Origin: Bacteroidaceae bacterium | GTDB taxonomy: Bacteria > Bacteroidota > Bacteroidia > Bacteroidales > Bacteroidaceae | Direction of reading: 5' to 3' | DNA: 64,000 nt | Assembly (NCBI GenBank): GCA_024398785.1 | Contig: JAKSIO010000002.1 | Location: forward strand, 1 to 64,000 | Part shown: piece after piece, positions 1-8,387 of the stretch | Position numbering within the stretch: position 1 is the stretch's first letter | Layout: every line of letters begins with the position of its first letter | Made by a program: the position numbers and the translations under genes | Notes under the pieces: model-generated | What the model was told of the DNA's origin: nothing | What the model saw: the letters and a program-made list of their open reading frames with translations, nothing else | Database searches by the model: none

Positions 1-135
1 AGGGTACTGTGAAGGCACCAGCAGCAGTATTCAAATTGGAACGTGTGCAAATCCCTCATCATTTGAGAACGTTCGGCCTCTGCAAAGGGCGATGGTGTGC
101 AAATACCCGGGTGTTTGAGAACGTTCGGCCTCCAA
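1..135 (-). repeat. Degenerate copy of the 29-kb dispersed repeat
   Basis: Bases 13-52 closely match the reverse complement of the 156-bp units at 29060-29460; both share GGCACCAGCAGCAGTATTC followed by TTGGAAC and TGTGCAAA. A TTTGAGAACGTTCGGCCTC motif occurs twice (about 63-81 and 114-132). It resembles the TTTTTGAGAATGTTCG part of the same unit, so a roughly 51-bp sub-unit seems to have duplicated here. No gene is visible in 1-246 apart from a weak -7-like TATATTCG at 215-222 ahead of the first CDS. The similarity was aligned by eye. Confidence 0.6.
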
Positions 136-246
136 AACGGGCGAACTGAGGAAAGAACAGGGGGCTGTTCACTATTCGCACGCAAAAACGCACGCAGTGT
201 TGGGGAAATTTTACTATATTCGCAGAACAAATACAACACTTAGAAT

Positions 247-1626
247 ATGAACAGAACGGAGAACAGAATGAAATGGGTGGCAAAAGGTCTGTTGCTTACC
301 TTGATAACAGCGTTTCCGGCTGCGGCAAGTGCGCAGTTCGGGTTCGGTTTCGGAGGCGGACAAAGAGTAAACCGTGACAGCTTGAACAAAGTCACCCTGG
401 CAGACTACAACAATATGCTGCAGCAGTTGGGCATAGGGCAGCCGCGCGAAGGGCGTCAACCAAACTCGCCGGATCAAACCAAACATCCCAATTATAATGA
501 ACTGACAGCCAATCCGTATCCTGTCTATCCCAATCCGCTTGTCACATTCAGCGGCAAGCCGGTAAAAAATGCAAAAATGTGGAACAAAGTACGCCGTCCG
601 GAAATAATCAAGGCGTTCGAGGATAATGTTTACGGAAGAATTCCTGAGAATACACCCGGCGTGACGTGGACCGTTACAAGCGAGCAAAAAGCGGAACTTG
701 GCGGCATCCCAGTGATAATACGCAATCTGAACGGCAAAGTGGACAATTCAGACTGCCCTTCAATTGAAGTGAATATACAGGCGCAGGTCATTTGGCCTGA
801 AGGCAAATCAAATCTGCCGGTAGTTATGGAGTTCGGTTTTGTTTCAAACGGGCTGCCCCGCGCATACGGAAACAGCACACCTTGGCAACAGCAGGTTGTG
901 GAACGCGGCTGGGCGGCGGCATCGGTTAACCCCGGATCAATACAGGCCGATGCCGGCTATGGACTGACAAGTGGAATAATAGGCTTGTGCAATAAGGGCG
1001 AATACAGAAAACCTACAGACTGGGGTGCATTGCGTGCCTGGGGATGGGGCGCCGGAAAAGTGCTTGACTACTTTGAGTCATGTCCTGAATTCGATGCCGA
1101 AAAGGTTGCTATTGAGGGAGTTTCGCGTTATGGAAAAGCAGCTCTTGTAACCATGGCTTTTGATGAAAGATTTTTGTCCGCGTTTGTTGCATCGAGCGGT
1201 AAATCCGGTGCAGCAGGATGGCGCAGAGATTGCGGTGAAAGTATAGGAAACATAGTTTCCAATGAGGAATACCACTGGGTTTGCGGCAACCTTATAAAGT
1301 ATGGAACCGACCCCATGACAGAAAATGATCTTCCGGTTGACCAGCATGAACTGATAGCATTATGTGCACCGCGTCCGTGCTTTATTTCTGCCGGAACTTT
1401 TGAGGGGGACAAGTGGCAGGATGTTACAGGATCTTTTTATTCTGCAGCCATGGCAAGCCCGGTATATGAACTGTTGGGAAAACAGGGAGTTGGTACATAT
1501 CTGTTCCCAGGAGTTGACAATGGGCTGACAGACGGAGACCTTGCCTACAGGCAGCATCACGGTGGTCACGAAGCCGGTCCAAACTGGCCTTATTTTCTTG
1601 ATTTCTTTGCCCGTTTTGTAAAATGA
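247..1626 (+). CDS. CE15 glucuronoyl esterase-like hydrolase
   Basis: Predicted secreted alpha/beta-hydrolase of carbohydrate esterase family 15. Characterised members cleave the ester between 4-O-methylglucuronic acid on xylan and lignin alcohols. Residues 1-29 form a signal peptide ending ASAQ. The nucleophile elbow is GVSRYGK with Ser293, the CE15 form of GxSxxGK, followed by the family-typical GKAAL. A histidine-rich QHHGGHE stretch at about 436-442 probably supplies the catalytic His; which of its His residues acts is not certain. Length 459 aa fits bacterial CE15. The next gene overlaps the stop by 4 bp (ATGA) and encodes a CBM9-like lipoprotein, so the two are probably co-expressed for hemicellulose work. 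An internal ATG (Met8) is an alternative start. The specific substrate is inferred from family only. Confidence 0.82.
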   Translation: MNRTENRMKWVAKGLLLTLITAFPAAASAQFGFGFGGGQRVNRDSLNKVTLADYNNMLQQLGIGQPREGRQPNSPDQTKHPNYNELTANPYPVYPNPLVTFSGKPVKNAKMWNKVRRPEIIKAFEDNVYGRIPENTPGVTWTVTSEQKAELGGIPVIIRNLNGKVDNSDCPSIEVNIQAQVIWPEGKSNLPVVMEFGFVSNGLPRAYGNSTPWQQQVVERGWAAASVNPGSIQADAGYGLTSGIIGLCNKGEYRKPTDWGALRAWGWGAGKVLDYFESCPEFDAEKVAIEGVSRYGKAALVTMAFDERFLSAFVASSGKSGAAGWRRDCGESIGNIVSNEEYHWVCGNLIKYGTDPMTENDLPVDQHELIALCAPRPCFISAGTFEGDKWQDVTGSFYSAAMASPVYELLGKQGVGTYLFPGVDNGLTDGDLAYRQHHGGHEAGPNWPYFLDFFARFVK

Positions 1627-2366
1627 GATGTATGAATGTGCATGCAACAGTTAAAATGACCAGGTTGTTTTGTGTAGGACTGGTCTTGTGTTCCTGTTCA
1701 AAAAACGCAGTTGAAACTCCTATGACAGCTGTTTTTATAGACCGCAGCCATATTGCTGCTGAAGATATACCATCCGTATTTGATTCAGCTGCTGTAAAAT
1801 ACAACACAGTTTCGATATTGAACTGGAAAGACACTTATCCATATCTTCCGAAAGTTGATTTTGCAGTAGCTCACAATGGCAACAATCTGCTTATACATTA
1901 CCGTGTTACAGAGAAAAGAACAATAGGAACAATGGAAAATGATCTTGAGAGTGTGTATAAGGAATCATGTTGTGAATTTTTTTTCATGGAAGAATCAGAC
2001 AGCCTTTACTACAATATTGAATCCAATTGCATTGGCTCAATATATTTGGAGTGCGGAACGGAAAGAGCAAACAGAACTGTATCAACATTGGACAATCTGG
2101 AGAAGATAGACCGTTGGGCGTCTCTGGGAAGGAACAGTGTAGGACATATTGATAGTCTGACACATTGGGAACTGGCAATTTCAGTGCCGTTGCAGGCATT
2201 GTGGAGACATGATTTTGTAACTCTCTCCGGTAAGACCTTGCTTGCCAATGTATATAACTGCGTTGGAAGCGGCGATGACCGTCAATACGTTACATGGGTT
2301 CCGGTAGAAACTGACAAGCCTGATTTTCACCGTCCGGAATTTTTCCAGCCTATTTATTTTGAATAG
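1623..2366 (+). CDS. CBM9-like (DOMON-type) lipoprotein
   Basis: Predicted lipoprotein of 247 aa with a signal peptide and lipobox LCSC (Cys25). Residues about 50-245 resemble the carbohydrate-binding family 9-like fold found in Bacteroidota: an early NWK segment, a central DFAVAHNGNNLLIHYRV strand pair, a CCEFFF strand, and a C-terminal WVPVETDKPDFHRPEFF segment. Such domains bind sugars or act as enzyme partners. Coupling to the CE15 gene by a 4-bp overlap suggests a shared role in xylan or pectin-side-chain capture at the outer membrane. The start could be the fourth codon (ATG at 1632). No catalytic residues are evident. Binding is inferred from the family, and ligand and exact family membership are unproven. 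Confidence 0.6.
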   Translation: MRCMNVHATVKMTRLFCVGLVLCSCSKNAVETPMTAVFIDRSHIAAEDIPSVFDSAAVKYNTVSILNWKDTYPYLPKVDFAVAHNGNNLLIHYRVTEKRTIGTMENDLESVYKESCCEFFFMEESDSLYYNIESNCIGSIYLECGTERANRTVSTLDNLEKIDRWASLGRNSVGHIDSLTHWELAISVPLQALWRHDFVTLSGKTLLANVYNCVGSGDDRQYVTWVPVETDKPDFHRPEFFQPIYFE

Positions 2367-2418
2367 GAACCTGTCCCCTGTTCACGACCCTGTTCACGAG
2401 AACCTGTCCCCTGTTCAC
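2367..2418. repeat. GAACCTGTCCCCTGTTCA direct repeats
   Basis: The gap between convergent genes is almost wholly filled by two copies of GAACCTGTCCCCTGTTCAC (2367-2385 and 2400-2418) with a partial CCCTGTTCACGA copy between them. The same word makes both arms of the hairpin at 5029-5092 and appears mutated at 27577-27608. It resembles a REP-type dispersed element. No RAYT-like transposase is in the window. Confidence 0.75.
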
Positions 2419-2419
2419 A

Positions 2420-3748
2420 TTAGTCGGCAACCTGGCCTATAAGAGTGGCTGTTGTGGCAGAAAGAATGCGAACGTTTACCAAATCGCCAATTTTCTGCGT
2501 TGTAGGAGTGAAAACAACAGTGTAGTTCTGCTCTGTGCGTCCGTAGAACTGCTTGCTGGAACGTTTGGAGTAGCCTTCAACAAGCACCTCCATAACCTTG
2601 CCAACGCAGGCATTGTGGCACTGTAGCGATAGTTCTCCCTGCAACTCAATCATCTGATTCAGACGGCGAATCTTAACATCCTCGGGGACATCGTCCGGAA
2701 GATTGCGGCTGGCGTATGTACCGGGACGCTCGGAGTATTTGAAATCGAAAGAAGAATCGAACATACATTCACGCATAAGACTCAGAGTCTGCTCATGGTC
2801 TTCCTCGGTCTCGGAATGGAATCCGGTGAACATATCGGTTGAAAGTCCGCAGTCCGGAATTATGGCACGTATGGCAGCCACACGCTCAAGATACCATTCA
2901 CGCGTATATTTGCGGTTCATCAGGCGCAGAATACGGTTGCTTCCGCTCTGGACCGGCAGGTGAATGTGGCGGCATACATTTGGTTCCTCTGCAATGACAT
3001 GAAGGGTGGCATCGCTCATATCCTTTGGATGCGATGTAGTGAAACGCACACGCATACCAGGTACGGCACGCGCAACTGTACGCAGAAGAGTTGGAAAATC
3101 TATATCGTTGAATTTGTATGAGTTAACGTTCTGGCCAAGCAGCGTAACTTCTTTGTAGCCTTTTGCCTCAAGGTCCTTTACCTCTGACAGGATACTTTCG
3201 ATGTCACGGCTGCGCTCGCGCCCGCGGGTGTAGGGAACAATGCAGTAGTGGCAGAAATTGTTACATCCGCGCATTATGGATACAAACCCGCTTATGCGGT
3301 TCCCACCAAGGCGGCACGGAATGACATCGCGATAAGTTTCCGTGAGAGACAAATCAAGATTTGCAGTTTTGTGACCAAGTTCCGCCTCCGCAATCAGTTC
3401 AGGTAGAGAGAGATATGCATCGGGACCGGCCACAAGATCTGTGTGATGGTTTTCTATCAGGTCCTTGCCCACACGTTCTGCCATACAGCCCAACACGCCG
3501 ATAATTATGGGGCGGTTCTTTTTGCGCATGGCATTCAGCGCTTCAAGACGGTTCCAGATTTTCTGCTCGGCATTATCGCGAATGGAGCATGTGTTAAGGA
3601 AGATTGCTGTAGCCTGATTGATGTCTTCGGTAACGGTGTAACCTGCTGTCTGCATAATTGCAGCCACAACCTCGCTGTCTGCCACATTCATCTGGCATCC
3701 GTATGTCTCTATGAAAAGTTTTCTCTCCACTTCTTTATTACTCTGCAT
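2420..3748 (-). CDS. miaB: tRNA-2-methylthio-N6-dimethylallyladenosine synthase
   Basis: Radical SAM methylthiotransferase that adds the 2-methylthio group to i6A37 of tRNAs reading UNN codons. The 442-aa protein has the N-terminal UPF0004 domain with cluster cysteines Cys18 (ETYGCQMN), Cys54 (LNTCSIRDNA) and Cys88 (LGCMAER). The radical SAM motif is GCNNFCHYC (Cys162, Cys166, Cys169), and a C-terminal TRAM domain ends the protein. The open frame extends far upstream, but that extension lies inside the divergent sufS promoter and does not look like MiaB. The ATG at 3748 begins ten residues before the conserved LFIETYGCQMN. A -7 box (3755-3762) sits only six bases upstream, so the transcript may be nearly leaderless. 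Confidence 0.95.
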   Translation of the reverse strand: MQSNKEVERKLFIETYGCQMNVADSEVVAAIMQTAGYTVTEDINQATAIFLNTCSIRDNAEQKIWNRLEALNAMRKKNRPIIIGVLGCMAERVGKDLIENHHTDLVAGPDAYLSLPELIAEAELGHKTANLDLSLTETYRDVIPCRLGGNRISGFVSIMRGCNNFCHYCIVPYTRGRERSRDIESILSEVKDLEAKGYKEVTLLGQNVNSYKFNDIDFPTLLRTVARAVPGMRVRFTTSHPKDMSDATLHVIAEEPNVCRHIHLPVQSGSNRILRLMNRKYTREWYLERVAAIRAIIPDCGLSTDMFTGFHSETEEDHEQTLSLMRECMFDSSFDFKYSERPGTYASRNLPDDVPEDVKIRRLNQMIELQGELSLQCHNACVGKVMEVLVEGYSKRSSKQFYGRTEQNYTVVFTPTTQKIGDLVNVRILSATTATLIGQVAD

Positions 3749-3754
3749 TGGCCG

Positions 3755-3783
3755 CAAAGATACAAAAAAAATGACTACCTTTG
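3755..3783. promoter_or_regulatory. Overlapping divergent promoters of miaB and sufS
   Basis: Minus-strand -7 box TATCTTTG lies at 3762-3755 (towards miaB), with TTGC about 20 nt upstream. Plus-strand -7 box TACCTTTG lies at 3776-3783 (towards sufS), 31 nt before its ATG. Only 13 bp separate the boxes, so polymerase could hardly occupy both at once. No clear TTTG -33 box is seen on the plus strand. Confidence 0.6.
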
Positions 3784-3814
3784 CAAGCCGCAATATTACT
3801 TTGTTCCTGACATC

Positions 3815-5029
3815 ATGGATATTGAAAAGATAAGACAAGACTTTCCTATACTTGGCCAGACGGTTTACAACAAGCCGCTGGTATATCTTGATAATGCTGC
3901 CACAACGCAAAAGCCGCGAGTGGTAGTTGATTCCATGCAGGAACTTTACTACACGGTCAATGCAAACGTACACCGCGGCGTGCACTATCTGTCGGCACGT
4001 GCGACAGAAATGCTGGAGCAGGCCCGCGAGCGCGTAGCCAGCTTTATCGGTTCAGAATCTGCACAGAACATTATCTTTACACGCGGTACAACAGAGTCTC
4101 TGAACCTTATTGCAAGTTCATTTACCAAAGCCTTTGTCAAGCCTGGCAGCCAGATTATTGTGTCGGCAATGGAACATCACAGCAACATTGTTCCCTGGCA
4201 GCTTGAGGCGGTACGGGCCGGCGCTGAACTTAAAGTCATTCCAGTCGATGAAAACGGCAATTTATTGCTTGATGAGTATAAAAAACTGTTTACCGACAAG
4301 ACTGTTCTTGTAAGCGTTACACATGTCAGCAACGTTCTTGGAACAGTGAATCCGGTTGCAGAATTAGCGCAGATTGCTCACAGCCACAACGTTCCGATTG
4401 TTATTGACGGAGCGCAGTCCACCCCTCACATGAAGATTGATGTACGCGCAATCGATGCCGACTTTTTTGTGTTCAGCGGCCACAAGATGTATGGTCCTAC
4501 CGGCATCGGTGTTTTATATGGCAAGCGTGAACTTTTGGAGGCCATGCCACCGTACCAGGGAGGCGGTGAGATGATTAAACATGTATCATTTGAAAAGACT
4601 ACATACAACGAGCTTCCTTACAAGTTCGAGGCCGGCACTCCCGATTACATTGCCGCAATTGCTCTTGCCCGCGCCATTGACTATATGGACGGCATCGGCA
4701 TAGATGCCATAGAACAGCATGAAAGGGAACTCATGCAGTATGCCATGCAACGTCTGTCTGCAATAAAAGACATTCGCTTTATAGGCAATGCAGCCCATCG
4801 CAGCGGCGTGATTTCATTTCTTGTGGGTAACATTCACCCTACCGATATGGGAGTGTTGCTTGACCGTCTGGGTATTGCGGTCCGCACCGGTCATCATTGC
4901 GCAGAGCCTCTCATGAATCGCTACGGTATTCCGGGCACGTTGCGCATCTCCTTTGGTCTTTACAACACCATTCAGGAAATCGACTCTCTGATTGCGGCCC
5001 TTGACCGCGTAATACCAATGCTTTCCTAA
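3815..5029 (+). CDS. sufS: SufS-type cysteine desulfurase
   Basis: PLP enzyme (class V aminotransferase fold) that removes sulfur from cysteine, giving alanine and an enzyme persulfide for Fe-S cluster assembly. It has 404 aa, the usual SufS length. The PLP lysine is Lys224 in FSGHKMYGPTG; the persulfide cysteine is Cys362 in RTGHHCAEPLM, the type II (SufS) form. The ATG at 3815 is the first before the conserved IRQDFPIL start; the longer open frame upstream overlaps miaB and is spurious. No sufBCD genes lie beside it here, unlike many genomes. Its stop codon touches a perfect 30-bp hairpin that may end transcription. Confidence 0.93.
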   Translation: MDIEKIRQDFPILGQTVYNKPLVYLDNAATTQKPRVVVDSMQELYYTVNANVHRGVHYLSARATEMLEQARERVASFIGSESAQNIIFTRGTTESLNLIASSFTKAFVKPGSQIIVSAMEHHSNIVPWQLEAVRAGAELKVIPVDENGNLLLDEYKKLFTDKTVLVSVTHVSNVLGTVNPVAELAQIAHSHNVPIVIDGAQSTPHMKIDVRAIDADFFVFSGHKMYGPTGIGVLYGKRELLEAMPPYQGGGEMIKHVSFEKTTYNELPYKFEAGTPDYIAAIALARAIDYMDGIGIDAIEQHERELMQYAMQRLSAIKDIRFIGNAAHRSGVISFLVGNIHPTDMGVLLDRLGIAVRTGHHCAEPLMNRYGIPGTLRISFGLYNTIQEIDSLIAALDRVIPMLS

Positions 5030-5092
5030 ACAGCTGAACAGGGGACAGGTTCCGTTCGTCGGCGAACGGAACCTGTCCCCTGTTCAGCTGTT
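5029..5092. repeat. Perfect 30-bp inverted repeat (REP-like hairpin)
   Basis: Arms 5029-5058 and 5063-5092 are perfect reverse complements over 30 bp with a 4-nt TCGG loop. They contain the AACAGGGGACAGGTTCC word in both orientations. The element fills the gap between the convergent sufS and TonB-receptor genes. It could act as a bidirectional terminator or mRNA 3'-end stabiliser, but there is no U-tract directly after either arm. Confidence 0.9.
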
Positions 5093-5097
5093 CATTC

Positions 5098-8000
5098 TCA
5101 GAATTTGTAGCGGAGGCCAAGCTGAAGCTGCCAGCAGTATGCAGAATTTTTGACAACCTCACTGCGCTTTGAAAGCAGACCGTCAGAATTATAGTATACA
5201 GAATACTGCGGAACCTTATCCGCATCTATGCCCTCATATTTCAGAATACGGCCATAATTGCACGGACCTGCTCCGTATTGAACACCCCACGCGCTGCAAA
5301 GCAGATTTGGCAGATTCAGTATATCCAGAGTAAGCTCAAGAATGTGTTTGTCTTTCTTTGCATTGATTGTAAAATCCTGAGTAAGACGCACATCAAGCTG
5401 ATGCATCCAGTTAAGAGTAGCTGCATTAGCCTGAGCATACTCACCCTTATGACGGCTCAGATACGAATCATTCTGGATAAAACTCCATAAAGCCTGGCGC
5501 TGTTGTTCTGCAGAATACTGCGGAATATCAACCAGTGCGATGTCATCCTTATCTTTAGGAATGTAAATCAAGTCATTGACTACCCCATCGCCGTTCATAT
5601 CGTTGGCGTACATGTAGCTGTACAATCCCGATGTATGGGCAGTATAGAACAGTCCGATGGTTGTACTCATATGCCTGATGCCATATTCAAACTTGTAAGA
5701 AGCATAGGCAGTCACCTTGTGCGGAATAGCATACGGCGAGCGTTTGAGAACATATTCGTTAGGAGAATTCACATTCGGTGTATTGGTCCATATTGAATAC
5801 ATCTGAGCTCCCTGGTTGTCCATCAGACTCATAATCTTCTGGTAAGAATATGTAGCCTGAATATTGAGGTTGGCAACAGGTTCCGAAGAAATTGTATAGT
5901 AAGCCTGAATACCGTACCCTTTACGGGAATTGGACAATACGCTGGCTCCGTTTGTTATCTGAGAATAAATATATGGAGCAACTCCGTCAAGAACGTCACG
6001 ATAGTTCAAACGGTTGTCACTGCCATGGAATTTGCGGACTTCATAATCGGGACGCAGGTTATAGTTCTTGACCCAGACAGCATTCAGGTCTTTGGAATAG
6101 ATAACCTCGGCCTGCATGGACAATGGGAAATCCGTATAGAAATTGTAATCGAATCCTAACGATGTCTTCACTGTCTGCGGCAGTTTGAAAGACTCATTGA
6201 CAGCACAAACGGTATTGGGCATGACGCTCATATCCGGTTTCTCTGTATTGTAACCGTTTTCCGAAAGGAACTGTTTCATTTGACTCTTATCGGTAAGGAA
6301 CTTGCCATTAAGTCCCTGAAGAACATCCGGATCTGTTACAGCAGCATAATTCTGGATAGCACCGCTGTATGTTGGAATGCTTGCAAACAGGACTGTAGGG
6401 ATACGTCCGGCAAATATTCCGGCACCACCGCGTGCAATAAAATGACCGTCGTCATTTATATCCCAGTTGAAACCAATTCTTGGAGAAAGAAGGAAATTTC
6501 TCTCTGGCCAGGTTCCATTGTCAATATGCAGATTATTTCTGAATTTTGTATTCTTGTCAAGCAGGATATCTGATGAAACAGCATTACCGCCAAAATAGAT
6601 CAGATCGCCGCGAAAGCCCCAGTTAAGAACAAATGTTCCGAATGTTATCTGATCCTGCACATACACCCCAAGACTTGATGTTCTGAATTCCGACTGCGGA
6701 ACACCATCGCCATAGCCGTATGTATAACCAAATGCTATAGGAGCCTCTTTATCAAGAAAATCCTGCAGAGATGCATATTTGTAGTATCCTGTTCCAGCCT
6801 GCATATAGTTGGTTTGGGAACGTTGATGTTCAGCATCAACACCTAACGTAACTATATTTCTCATAAATGAAAACTTGGCCTGCTCATTTACAGAATATGT
6901 GCGTACGTTATTGCCTGTGTTCCAGGAGAAAAGTTCGTAGCCCGCACTCATAAACGCATTGCCGTTACCGTCCCAGATATCAACATGCGGAAATATGGAG
7001 GAATTGCTGGAGCGTTTGTTGTAAACATCGCTTGCAGACACCATGAATCTGTTTGAAAATAATGGAGAAAGGTGGCTCTTCAAATCAAGTATTCCGCTCC
7101 ATGCTCCGTCATTTATGTTGTAGCAGTTATTTGAAAAAGCATACGCATCCTTACTGATGCGGGCGCTTGCAGCCCTGCTGCCTACTGTCGAAGATGCTGA
7201 AGGCTCACATACCTGTGTATTCTGAGAGAAGTTGAAGCGCGCCATCAGATTGTGTTTTGGCGATATGTTCCAGTCAAGCCTTATCAAACCTTTGTGGCTT
7301 GTTGAACCGCCATCTGACAAATCTGTCGAACCTGCTTTATATCCGTATTCTGCCAAGGCATCGGCAAAAGTATTCATGTCGGCCTGCGTAACACGGCTGG
7401 TCATTGCAGATGTGTTTGCCACACCATCTTCAGACAACTTCCATCGTGATATAGGTTCGGGACGACGCTCATACTCATAATTGACAAAATAGAACAATTT
7501 GTTTTCTATTATCTTGCCGCCTAATGACACACCGGCAAGAAGTTTGCTTTGTTTCTCTTTTTCAAGTTTTACTCCTTCTATCCTTCTTCCTGAAAGACTG
7601 CTTCCGGAATAATATACGTAGGCATCGGCCTGAAAAGTATTGCTGCCCGATTTGGTTACCGCGTTGATGCCACCGCCGATGAAATTATTTTGAGACAAAT
7701 CGTACGGAGCAACAGCAACCTGGGCTTCACGTATGGCATCAAGTGATACAGGAGCGCCGGCTGCAGCAAAAGCGGAACTTGTACCGAATGTATTGTTCAG
7801 AGACACACCGTCTATGTTCAATGTTGTTCCGCGGCCGTCCCTTCCGGACAACGAATTTTCCGTTCCGTAAAACGGAGACAGACGGGCGTAATCGGGAAGA
7901 GTCCGTTCCACAGACGGCAATGCCTGGATTGTACGGTTGCTTATCTCGGTAGAAAGGCCTGTCTTTATCTGATTGAAACTGGTAGCCTGAGCCACAATCT

Positions 8001-8343
8001 CAACATCGTCCAGCATGGATTCGCATTCCTGCATACGCACATCAATGCGTCTGTTGTCATTGATAGCCAGAACTACAGGAACAACAACATCTTCACAACC
8101 AATAAAGGTATATTTTATACTATAGGAACCCGGATACAGTTCCACAATAGAATAGAAACCCTGAATATTTGATACAGTTCCTATGCTTACTCCAGTTTCA
8201 ATGTTAGTGATTACAATGTTTGTTCCCGGCAGAGCTTCGTCATCAAGCGTTATTCTACCGTTTACCGATGATAATTCCTGAGCTATAACCAAGAACGGGA
8301 AGAAACAGGAAATCAAAATGGTAAAAAGCAGTTTTTTTGACAT
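5098..8343 (-). CDS. Oar-like TonB-dependent receptor with CarboxypepD_reg domain
   Basis: Large outer-membrane beta-barrel of 1081 aa. Residues 1-21 are a signal peptide ending VIAQ. Residues about 24-110 form the carboxypeptidase-regulatory-like Ig domain usual in Bacteroidota receptors (NGRITLDDEALPG ... VSNIQGFYSIVELYPGSYSI). A plug follows at about 115-240 (SLSGRDGRGTTLNIDGVSLN), then a barrel of roughly 800 residues ending LQLGLRYKF with the terminal Phe. The long barrel and NFIGGGINAVTKSGSN plug motif match the Oar-like group rather than SusC, and no SusD gene follows. The substrate is unknown. A TAACTTTG -7 box lies 25 nt upstream, and the gene appears monocistronic, ending at the 30-bp hairpin. 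Confidence 0.88.
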   Translation of the reverse strand: MSKKLLFTILISCFFPFLVIAQELSSVNGRITLDDEALPGTNIVITNIETGVSIGTVSNIQGFYSIVELYPGSYSIKYTFIGCEDVVVPVVLAINDNRRIDVRMQECESMLDDVEIVAQATSFNQIKTGLSTEISNRTIQALPSVERTLPDYARLSPFYGTENSLSGRDGRGTTLNIDGVSLNNTFGTSSAFAAAGAPVSLDAIREAQVAVAPYDLSQNNFIGGGINAVTKSGSNTFQADAYVYYSGSSLSGRRIEGVKLEKEKQSKLLAGVSLGGKIIENKLFYFVNYEYERRPEPISRWKLSEDGVANTSAMTSRVTQADMNTFADALAEYGYKAGSTDLSDGGSTSHKGLIRLDWNISPKHNLMARFNFSQNTQVCEPSASSTVGSRAASARISKDAYAFSNNCYNINDGAWSGILDLKSHLSPLFSNRFMVSASDVYNKRSSNSSIFPHVDIWDGNGNAFMSAGYELFSWNTGNNVRTYSVNEQAKFSFMRNIVTLGVDAEHQRSQTNYMQAGTGYYKYASLQDFLDKEAPIAFGYTYGYGDGVPQSEFRTSSLGVYVQDQITFGTFVLNWGFRGDLIYFGGNAVSSDILLDKNTKFRNNLHIDNGTWPERNFLLSPRIGFNWDINDDGHFIARGGAGIFAGRIPTVLFASIPTYSGAIQNYAAVTDPDVLQGLNGKFLTDKSQMKQFLSENGYNTEKPDMSVMPNTVCAVNESFKLPQTVKTSLGFDYNFYTDFPLSMQAEVIYSKDLNAVWVKNYNLRPDYEVRKFHGSDNRLNYRDVLDGVAPYIYSQITNGASVLSNSRKGYGIQAYYTISSEPVANLNIQATYSYQKIMSLMDNQGAQMYSIWTNTPNVNSPNEYVLKRSPYAIPHKVTAYASYKFEYGIRHMSTTIGLFYTAHTSGLYSYMYANDMNGDGVVNDLIYIPKDKDDIALVDIPQYSAEQQRQALWSFIQNDSYLSRHKGEYAQANAATLNWMHQLDVRLTQDFTINAKKDKHILELTLDILNLPNLLCSAWGVQYGAGPCNYGRILKYEGIDADKVPQYSVYYNSDGLLSKRSEVVKNSAYCWQLQLGLRYKF

Positions 8344-8368
8344 TTGGGGCGAATTTTGAAATTTTGCG

Positions 8369-8376
8369 CAAAGTTA
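8369..8376 (-). promoter_or_regulatory. -7 box of the Oar-like receptor gene
   Basis: TAACTTTG on the minus strand, 25 nt upstream of the ATG at 8343, fits the Bacteroides -7 consensus TAnnTTTG. The -33 region shows no clear TTTG. Confidence 0.5.
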
Positions 8377-8387
8377 CTGAATTTATA

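Noticed and set aside
3443..3814. N-terminal extension of sufS overlapping miaB
   Set aside because: The extension shows no SufS similarity and runs antisense to miaB. The ATG at 3815 gives the normal length.
3749..3985. N-terminal extension of miaB
   Set aside because: It overlaps sufS and both promoters and lacks MiaB similarity.
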